Assembly: GCA_017642535.1 (NCBI GenBank)
Contig: JAGCOW010000065.1
Coordinates: forward strand, 1 to 40,160
DNA length: 40,160 bases
DNA from: Bacteroidales bacterium
GTDB lineage: Bacteria; Bacteroidota; Bacteroidia; Bacteroidales; UBA1715
Direction of reading: 5' to 3'
Each line of letters starts with the position of its first letter. The stretch's first letter is position 1. The position numbers and the translations under genes were made by a program. Shown piece by piece: positions 34,022 through 40,160 of the stretch. Below the pieces are notes generated by a model, which had not been told where the DNA came from, made no database searches, and saw only the letters and a program-made list of their open reading frames with translations.

Positions 34022-34846
34022 TTAATTAAATCCTTTCAACTTTCCTGGATTTGGAATAACGGTAATGGCCGAAATGCCATATTGATTGCCGATGATTTTC
34101 TGTTCATTAGCTCCAAACATATAATCGGCCCAATCCAATTCTTTGTAGGTTGAAACCAAAATGGCATTTGCGTTTATGGAATTTGCATATTCAATAACTT
34201 CCTCTGCAAAGTCATCTTTTCCAGCACCTTCCACCTCGATATATTCAATTTTGTATTTATCCAAAACAGTTCTCATATGAACCAAGTTCGAGTAAATCTG
34301 CCGCTTAAGATTGGTATCGCTACTTTTTTGAACATAGAGATAAATTTTCGACTTGAAGAAATTGTTAAGATATACAGCCCATCCAACTTTTTGTTTATCC
34401 TCAGTCTTGTATTCTACGGTACATACAATATCACCAAAGTGTTCGTCGCGAGGAGGACGTTGCACTACGATGAACGGACAGTTAGAACCTTCAATCACCT
34501 TCAGAGCCCAACTTCCCGTAATTTTTTGCAAACCCTTCATTCCGTGAGTTCCCATAAACACGAACGGACATCCCATCTTATTGGCAACTTCGGTAATCGT
34601 AGTAAAGATATTTCCTTCGACAACCATACTTTGTGGCTTGAAATTATACTTTCTTTGAGCGTCCTCAACAACCACATTCAGTTGAGACATTGCATTGTCA
34701 ATATCTTTTTTGTCATCAACAATGTGCAGCAACGTAACAGTAACATTACCAATAGTATTGGCGAAACGTATTGCATGCTGCATAGTATAGTCTGCAACGT
34801 TGGTAAAATCCCAAGCAACTAAAATAGTTTTCTGTAAAAGTTCCAT
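34022..34846 (-). CDS. Universal stress protein with two tandem Usp domains
   Basis: A 274-residue cytoplasmic protein made of two UspA-like halves. The first (1-135) begins KTILVAWDFTNVADYTMQHA and has the nucleotide-binding pattern GTHGMKG followed by GSWALKVI, close to the ATP-binding form. The second (about 150-274) lacks a clear G-x2-G-loop (VSTYKELDWAD) and is likely structural. Usp proteins help survival under starvation or redox stress, often by binding ATP. It is divergent from the propeller-cyclase-HD gene across a 75-base gap. Confidence 0.92.
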   Translation of the reverse strand: MELLQKTILVAWDFTNVADYTMQHAIRFANTIGNVTVTLLHIVDDKKDIDNAMSQLNVVVEDAQRKYNFKPQSMVVEGNIFTTITEVANKMGCPFVFMGTHGMKGLQKITGSWALKVIEGSNCPFIVVQRPPRDEHFGDIVCTVEYKTEDKQKVGWAVYLNNFFKSKIYLYVQKSSDTNLKRQIYSNLVHMRTVLDKYKIEYIEVEGAGKDDFAEEVIEYANSINANAILVSTYKELDWADYMFGANEQKIIGNQYGISAITVIPNPGKLKGFN

Positions 34847-34862
34847 AGTTCTAATATTTTTT

Positions 34863-34870
34863 TAACTTTG
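34863..34870 (+). promoter_or_regulatory. -7 box of the propeller-cyclase-HD gene
   Basis: TAACTTTG matches TAnnTTTG. It overlaps the furthest upstream in-frame TTG (34868), so translation most likely starts later, at the TTG at 34922. Confidence 0.5.
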
Positions 34871-34921
34871 AGTGCTTTTAATTCTTGTTATAAAAAGCGT
34901 GTTAAAAATAATAAAAAAATT

Positions 34922-37900
34922 TTGGTTACAACGAAACACATAGTTTTTTTTATCGCACTCTTGTTGGGAGTACACGTTACAGCCCAACAGAGCGAGCTTG
35001 GTGTTCCCGTTTTTGAGAATATCTCGCCGTCAAAAATTTCGTTTGACGGACCCTATCAGGCGATTTCTCAAGATAATACCAATATATATATAAGTACGCC
35101 CCAAGGCATACTCTATTTCAACGGAATTTCGTGGAACAAAATTGAAACTCCTGGCAAAGCGATATTCTGCGACAAGCACAAAGGAAACATTTTTGTAGGT
35201 GCAAAAAATTTCATTGGCGAGATTACAAGCAACGAATTTCATCAGAAAGAACTCAAAAGCATCATCACTGATACTATCACGTTTACGGGAAATGTCACAA
35301 AACTCGTTTGCTACAAGAATCAACCGTATTTTATTGCTAACAATCTCCTTTATACGGTAACTAACGGGAATTTACAACAAATTCAGTTTGCCGAAAAAAT
35401 AACATCCATTTTTATCGTTCGAGAACGATTTTTTATTTCGACAGCTACACAACTCTATGAATTTCATTCGGTAACAGACATTACTCCTCTTGTGAACGAA
35501 GCTGCCATTACGGGCATTTACTGCGACGGGGCGACAATATTACGTCTGAAAGACAGGTTTGTAAAACTTTTGTCTGACAATACCATAGTTGCATTCCCAA
35601 CAGAGATTGATAACATCTTACGAGATGAGTTTGTCTGCTTCATTTCTGTAAACGATGATTTGATAATAGGAACAAAATCTCACGGCATTTTTGTCATAAA
35701 CTCCCAAGGAGTGGTTCTCCGTGAATTTAGCGAGAACACAGGATTTATTAGCAATACCATCAACGACATTCTACTCGATAATAATTCCAATTTATGGGTT
35801 GCGACCAATTGCGGATTAATGCGAATAGAATTTAATTTGGCAATCAGTTGCTTTAACAAATTCACAGGACTCAAAGGCAACGTAAATGCAATCACACGAT
35901 ACAAGGGCACGCTCTACGTGGGAACCGACCGAGGAATATATACATTATTAAAAGGTCGTTTTGAACTATTTTTCAATGCACCGTGCAACTCGTTGGTAAT
36001 ATATAACGGACAATTGATTGCAGGAACGACAACGGGCTTGTATAATGTCATCACCAAAGAACATTATTTTATAAACCCTATAAAAAAAGTGTTCATTGTT
36101 GGAAATGAATTAGTCATAATCACCAAAGAACATCTTTCCTTTTGTCAGGAAAGCAAAGGAACGTATCCTTCAATACTTCCCATATTGCAGATTCCTCTAC
36201 CCGATATTGAGATTACGACTATAGCAAGTGTCAAAGCCGATTCATTGTTGTTTTTAGGAACACAATCCGACGGATTGTGGTTGATACAAAAAACGGAGAA
36301 CGGAAACTACGAAATTCTTCCGTGCGATTGGCAAGGGTTGCCCAATAATAACGGGCGAATAGATGTATTCAGCACAAAACTCGGTGTGTTATTTGCGACT
36401 CAAAACGCATTGTTTCGTTGTGACTCACAAAACAAGTTCTTTTATACAGACGGGAAAATCTTGATTCCAGAAGATTATAATAAGGTAAGAGTAACGACAG
36501 TTGCCGAGGATACCGACGCTAATCTTTGGTTCTCATTCAATGGAAATGGCTGTTACGCACAGCATCATGCTGTTGCATGGAACACCAATAATTTAGACCA
36601 TTACACGTTGATTTTGGCACCATTTTTTAACCTCAGAGAATTCCATTCTGATGTCATTTTCCCTGAAGACAATTCCATAGTATGGTTAGGTGGTCCCGAA
36701 GGACTTATCCGCATGGATTTCAATAAGATGTCGGTCCGTAAAAAGCTGGGTGACATACAGATTTCGAAAATCGTAGCCGACAAAAAAGAATCTGTCTCGC
36801 CCTTTACGCAGAATCTTGTATTTCCATTCACGACAAAATCCATCATTTTTGAATTTTCATCAGTCGAATACGAAAATCACGACAATATCCAGTACTCTTG
36901 CTATCTCGAGGGACAGGACGACGTGTGGTCAAGCCCGTCGGTATTCAATAAGAAAGAATTCACCAACCTTCCGGCAGGAAAATATGCGTTTCACGTGATT
37001 GCGCAACGTCCTGGAGGTGCTCAATCAAACGAAGCTGTCTTCAAATTTGAGATACAGCGACATCCATTGCTTTCGTTTTGGGCATTTGCCTTCTACATAG
37101 CGGCGCTATTGCTCTTTATCTATTTACAATACAAGGCATACAAAAAACGATTGATTCAAGCGGCACGACGCAGAGTTCAGCGTTCTAACAAAAAATATTC
37201 TTCTGAAACAAAAGAATCTCAGAATCAAGATAATACCGAGTCAACCGACGATTTTGGAGAAAACACGAATCTTCAGGTTAAATCAGATTCTTTTGATTTT
37301 GCGACTGTCTTATTCTCTGATTTCAAAGGATTTACACAATTGACAGAGACGCTTCCCGCCGAATCGCTCATACAAGAACTTGAACTCTATTTCTCTGAAT
37401 TTGATGCAATTATAGAGAAATACAATATCGCAAAAGTAAAAACGTTGGGCGACTCGTATATGTGTGCCGGCGGTATTCCGAAGAAAAACACGACAAATCC
37501 CATAGAAGTGGTTGCCGCCGCATTGGAGATTCAATATCGCATACGCGAAATGCAGAAAGACGTTGCCGAAGATAAGAAATGGGGCGTACGAATCGGTATT
37601 CATACTGGAACGCTCATTACCGGAATGATAGGTGATAAACAGCAAACCTTCGACGTGTGGGGTGACAGCGTAAAAATTGCTTCGTTGATTGAAGAAAAAG
37701 GCGAAGTCGGGCAAGTGAGCATTTCAGAAAATACATACTTCCTCATCCGTGAATTTTTTGACTGTGAATACGGAGGAAAGATTATCCTAAAAAATAATGG
37801 CGACAAGAGTGACATCTATTATGTTACAGGTTTCAAAAACGCTTTCGCCGATAAAAATTGTAAAATGTTACCTAACGAGACGTTCAATAGAAAACTTGAC

Positions 37901-38503
37901 CTAATAAAATTTGAAGGTTTGGAGCAAAAAATGTACTCGTATTTCGAGGAAAAACTGCCCAAGACGCTATATTATCACAACATTAAGCACACAATTGACG
38001 TGGTTGTGCAAGTGGAAAACATCGGTTATGCCGAAGGTATTTCCGACACCGAGATGTACATTTTGAAAACGGCGGCTCTATTCCACGATTCTGGTTTCAT
38101 CAATGCATACAAGAATCACGAGCAAGAAAGTATCGCCATAGCACGGCGAATACTGCCCAAAGAGGGCTATTCTCAAGAGCAAATCGACCAAGTATGTGAA
38201 CTGATAAATGCAACTATTTTAACCGAAGAACCAAAAAATCTGCTCGAATGTATCATACGTGACGCAGATTTAGATTATCTTGGTCGGGAAGATTACGTAC
38301 CTGTTTCTCGTGAACTCTACAAAGAGTTACTTGAACATAAGCTGATAAAGAAAAATGAATATGAATGGTGCTTAGGACAAGTAAAATTTTTGGAGGAACA
38401 TAAATACTACACGTCTTACTCGCGTAGTCAACGAAATCCGGGAAAAGTTCGTCATCTTCAAAAAATACAAGAACAAATAACAAGATTTAATAACATAAAT
38501 TAA
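34922..38503 (+). CDS. Membrane sensor fusing a periplasmic beta-propeller, Y_Y_Y domain, class III cyclase domain and HD phosphohydrolase
   Basis: A 1193-residue protein with a novel-looking domain order (numbered from TTG 34922). A signal peptide (1-21, VTA-Q) is followed by a periplasmic two-component-type propeller (about 25-630, repeats such as LWVATNCGLMRIEF) and a Y_Y_Y module (638-712). One membrane helix follows (717-737), then a cytoplasmic class III cyclase domain (about 795-955) and an HD domain (about 1005-1193). Cyclase metal residues Asp800 (FSDFKGFT) and Asp844 (KTLGDSYM), Lys840 and Asp911 are present, but the usual catalytic Asn and Arg are Lys918 and Leu922. HD residues are His1019, His1055-Asp1056 and Asp1114. 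There is no in-frame ATG before the signal peptide; TTG 34922 is chosen because it directly precedes it. Signals sensed outside could change a nucleotide second messenger; activity is not proven. Confidence 0.88.
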   Translation: MVTTKHIVFFIALLLGVHVTAQQSELGVPVFENISPSKISFDGPYQAISQDNTNIYISTPQGILYFNGISWNKIETPGKAIFCDKHKGNIFVGAKNFIGEITSNEFHQKELKSIITDTITFTGNVTKLVCYKNQPYFIANNLLYTVTNGNLQQIQFAEKITSIFIVRERFFISTATQLYEFHSVTDITPLVNEAAITGIYCDGATILRLKDRFVKLLSDNTIVAFPTEIDNILRDEFVCFISVNDDLIIGTKSHGIFVINSQGVVLREFSENTGFISNTINDILLDNNSNLWVATNCGLMRIEFNLAISCFNKFTGLKGNVNAITRYKGTLYVGTDRGIYTLLKGRFELFFNAPCNSLVIYNGQLIAGTTTGLYNVITKEHYFINPIKKVFIVGNELVIITKEHLSFCQESKGTYPSILPILQIPLPDIEITTIASVKADSLLFLGTQSDGLWLIQKTENGNYEILPCDWQGLPNNNGRIDVFSTKLGVLFATQNALFRCDSQNKFFYTDGKILIPEDYNKVRVTTVAEDTDANLWFSFNGNGCYAQHHAVAWNTNNLDHYTLILAPFFNLREFHSDVIFPEDNSIVWLGGPEGLIRMDFNKMSVRKKLGDIQISKIVADKKESVSPFTQNLVFPFTTKSIIFEFSSVEYENHDNIQYSCYLEGQDDVWSSPSVFNKKEFTNLPAGKYAFHVIAQRPGGAQSNEAVFKFEIQRHPLLSFWAFAFYIAALLLFIYLQYKAYKKRLIQAARRRVQRSNKKYSSETKESQNQDNTESTDDFGENTNLQVKSDSFDFATVLFSDFKGFTQLTETLPAESLIQELELYFSEFDAIIEKYNIAKVKTLGDSYMCAGGIPKKNTTNPIEVVAAALEIQYRIREMQKDVAEDKKWGVRIGIHTGTLITGMIGDKQQTFDVWGDSVKIASLIEEKGEVGQVSISENTYFLIREFFDCEYGGKIILKNNGDKSDIYYVTGFKNAFADKNCKMLPNETFNRKLDLIKFEGLEQKMYSYFEEKLPKTLYYHNIKHTIDVVVQVENIGYAEGISDTEMYILKTAALFHDSGFINAYKNHEQESIAIARRILPKEGYSQEQIDQVCELINATILTEEPKNLLECIIRDADLDYLGREDYVPVSRELYKELLEHKLIKKNEYEWCLGQVKFLEEHKYYTSYSRSQRNPGKVRHLQKIQEQITRFNNIN

Positions 38504-38514
38504 AATTTAAAAAT

Positions 38515-39528
38515 ATGATAGATTGGGCAAATTTACCATTTGGGTATTTAAAGACAAAGTCGAATACCCGCTGTCTGTTTAGCAACGGCAAATGGGGAAA
38601 AATGGAAATTTCCGAGAGCGAAAACATCAATATGCACATGGCTGCTACTTGTCTTCACTACGGACAGGAATGTTTTGAAGGTTTAAAAGCGTATCGTGGC
38701 AAAGACGGAAAAATCCGTGTGTTCCGTTGGGAAGAAAATTCAAAACGATTGAACCGCTCGGCTGCACGTGTTGGTATGCCTGAAGTTCCAGCAGAACTTT
38801 TCAAAGAGATGTTGTTTACATTGGTTAAAGAAAATGCTGATTTCGTGCCACCATACGGAACGGGCGCATCATTGTACATTCGTCCGTTGATGATTGGTAT
38901 GAGTCCACGTCTTGGTATCAGTGCTTCTACAGAAGTATTGTTGATTTTGTTCTGTAGTCCTGTTGGACCTTACTACAAAGGCGGTTTCAAACCTATAAAA
39001 GTGATTGTTGAACGTGGTTCCGACCGTGCCGCTCCACTGGGAACAGGTACAGTAAAAGTTGGTGGAAACTACGCCGCTGCATTGAATATGTCAATTAAAT
39101 CACACGAGATGGGCTACGGTGCAGCTTTGTATTTGGATCCAAAAGAGAAAAAATACATTGACGAATGTGGTCCTGCTAACTTCTTTGCAATCAAGGGTGA
39201 CAAATACATTACGCCCAAATCAACGTCAATTTTGCCTTCAATCACTAATATGAGTTTGCAGGCATTGGCTGAGAAAAAAGGTTTGACAGTGGAAAAACGT
39301 CAAATTCCATTGACAGAACTTGCTGAATGCGACGAAGCAGCAGAATGCGGAACAGCAGCAGTTATTTCACCGATTTCGGCTGTATTCGACCCTGATGAAA
39401 ATAAGACCTACACGTTCGGCGACCAAGTTAATCCAGGCAAAACCTGCGTTGACTTGTACAACACGCTTGTCGGCATTCAATATGGCGACATAGCCGACCC
39501 GTTTGGTTGGATTTCGTTTGTGGAATAA
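38515..39528 (+). CDS. ilvE: Branched-chain amino acid aminotransferase
   Basis: A 337-residue fold-type IV PLP enzyme that transfers amino groups between glutamate and the branched-chain keto acids in valine, leucine and isoleucine synthesis. Signatures: HYGQECFEGLKAYRG, Lys181 in TVKVGGNYAAALNM as the PLP Schiff base, and DECGPANFFAI. The start is 11 bases after the preceding stop, so it may share a transcript with the sensor, although its strong codon bias (Arg mostly CGT) suggests separate high expression. It ends at a palindromic terminator (39544-39579). Confidence 0.96.
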   Translation: MIDWANLPFGYLKTKSNTRCLFSNGKWGKMEISESENINMHMAATCLHYGQECFEGLKAYRGKDGKIRVFRWEENSKRLNRSAARVGMPEVPAELFKEMLFTLVKENADFVPPYGTGASLYIRPLMIGMSPRLGISASTEVLLILFCSPVGPYYKGGFKPIKVIVERGSDRAAPLGTGTVKVGGNYAAALNMSIKSHEMGYGAALYLDPKEKKYIDECGPANFFAIKGDKYITPKSTSILPSITNMSLQALAEKKGLTVEKRQIPLTELAECDEAAECGTAAVISPISAVFDPDENKTYTFGDQVNPGKTCVDLYNTLVGIQYGDIADPFGWISFVE

Positions 39529-39543
39529 AATAGATTGTTACAT

Positions 39544-39579
39544 TGTAGAGACGTGCCATGGCGCGTCTCTACATTTTTT
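39544..39579 (+). terminator. Palindromic terminator after ilvE; palindrome copy 2
   Basis: TGTAGAGACG and CGTCTCTACA (10-base perfect arms) enclose a GCCATGGC core, followed by a T-run. It is nearly identical to the palindrome at 522-547, but only this copy carries the T-run expected of an intrinsic terminator. Confidence 0.75.
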
Positions 39580-39591
39580 ATAAGAAACACA

Positions 39592-40160
39592 TTGATATCT
39601 CTTATTTCTTGGATAGATGCTGTTGTGACAATAGTTTTACTATTTGTCATTTTTTTTATTGCACACAATATCCAAGAAAAAAACATTGAACGTTTTGCGT
39701 ATTACTCGCATTTCAAACGGGCTCTTTTTCTAAAAATCTTTTCTGGAATCATTTTCTGTCTCGTTTACGTGTTTTATTATGGTGGTGGCGACACCGAATA
39801 CTATTATACGGGAACTCGTAGCATCCTTAGAATGGCGGGAAAAGATTTCGGAGCATTCATACGACTACTAATCGGCGAACGGACAATGGAACTTCGTTCG
39901 TTATTTGACATACACACAGGATGGCCTACCTATTTCAAGGACGCCAACTCGTGGGCAGTTTGTCGTTTCTCAATCCCATTCTATATTTTAGGATGTGGTT
40001 CCTATTTTGGAATGACAATGATAATGAACATATTATTGTTTATTCCATTTTGGCGTTTTTATAAGATGATTCTTAGAATCTACCCAAAATCGGCTAACAT
40101 TTCCGCCATAGCCGTGTTCTATGTTCCTTCGGTTTTATTTTGGGGGTCTGGATTATTGAA
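39592..40160 (+). CDS. Multi-pass membrane protein of unknown function (3' truncated)
   Basis: The frame stays open to the window end (189 codons visible). It has no ATG near the beginning; the TTG at 39592, just after the ilvE terminator, precedes the first helix. Membrane segments are clear: SWIDAVVTIVLLFVIFFIA, FSGIIFCLVYVFYYGGG, FYILGCGSYFGMTMIMNILLFIPF and IAVFYVPSVLFWGSG. A motif GGGDTEYYYTG follows the second helix. The layout recalls EpsG-like or polysaccharide-polymerase membrane proteins, but I cannot assign the family with confidence. The real start could also be upstream or downstream. Confidence 0.6.
   Translation, partial: MISLISWIDAVVTIVLLFVIFFIAHNIQEKNIERFAYYSHFKRALFLKIFSGIIFCLVYVFYYGGGDTEYYYTGTRSILRMAGKDFGAFIRLLIGERTMELRSLFDIHTGWPTYFKDANSWAVCRFSIPFYILGCGSYFGMTMIMNILLFIPFWRFYKMILRIYPKSANISAIAVFYVPSVLFWGSGLL

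Noticed and set aside
34277..34822. 181-residue open frame on the plus strand
   Set aside because: Antisense to the universal stress protein gene, which has clear family motifs.
34022..38503. The stress protein and cyclase-HD genes as one defence or signalling island
   Set aside because: They are only divergent neighbours; no effector gene of a known cyclic-nucleotide defence system (nuclease, pore-forming or NADase) is present nearby.

Overview
The window looks like a chromosomal segment from a member of the Bacteroidota, most likely Bacteroidales. Evidence: AT-rich coding DNA, almost no Shine-Dalgarno sites, repeated -7 promoter boxes of the Bacteroidetes form TAnnTTTG, many short lipoprotein signal peptides, a PorX-type response regulator (type IX secretion), a DUF2851 protein, a DUF6913 protein beside dapA, GldI-like FKBP lipoproteins and an IorB/PaaK pair. 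It is densely coded: 37 genes are called, two of them cut by the window edges, and no gap between genes exceeds about 160 bases. I saw no tRNA, rRNA, CRISPR array, transposase, prophage or integrase.

Layout. 1-4031 (+): the tail of a secreted protein with a possible type IX sorting domain, a GH13 lipoprotein amylase and porX. 4131-6515 (+): a GH94 disaccharide phosphorylase with a perfect inverted repeat in its promoter region. 6610-9946 (-): iorB-paaK-DUF6913-dapA, tightly packed. 10107-14023 (-): a type II-like glutamine synthetase coupled to a large zinc-protease/propeller/outer-membrane protein. 14152-17443 (+): ubiE/menG, then a biotin-dependent carboxyltransferase, a 63-residue epsilon-like subunit and a biotin carrier with two lipoyl-type domains. 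17481-23261 (+): two FKBP lipoproteins, then uxs-rmlA-rmlC-rmlD-lipoprotein-FKBP with overlapping or nearly touching genes. 23282-26510 (-): DUF2851, tsaB and a metallo-beta-lactamase hydrolase (overlapping), then a separate Fe-type superoxide dismutase. 26644-31663: ruvX, a GH9 glucanase, a divergent lipoprotein, def and comEC. 31689-34846 (-): mntP, an S8 peptidase and a universal stress protein. 34922-39528 (+): a 1193-residue membrane protein joining a periplasmic beta-propeller, a class III nucleotide cyclase domain and an HD phosphohydrolase domain, then ilvE. The window ends inside an unrecognised multi-pass membrane protein.

How the genes fit together. The amylase, GH94 phosphorylase and GH9 glucanase suggest use of alpha- and beta-glucans, but no SusC/SusD pair is present, so this is not a classical polysaccharide utilisation locus. 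PorX and the possible C-terminal sorting domain point to type IX secretion. The rml/uxs operon makes nucleotide sugars for surface polysaccharide. The carboxyltransferase set belongs to propionyl/methylmalonyl-CoA metabolism. IorB/PaaK suggest 2-oxoacid and arylacetate metabolism. The most unusual gene is the propeller-cyclase-HD fusion: its cyclase domain keeps both metal-binding aspartates but has Lys and Leu where the usual catalytic Asn and Arg belong.
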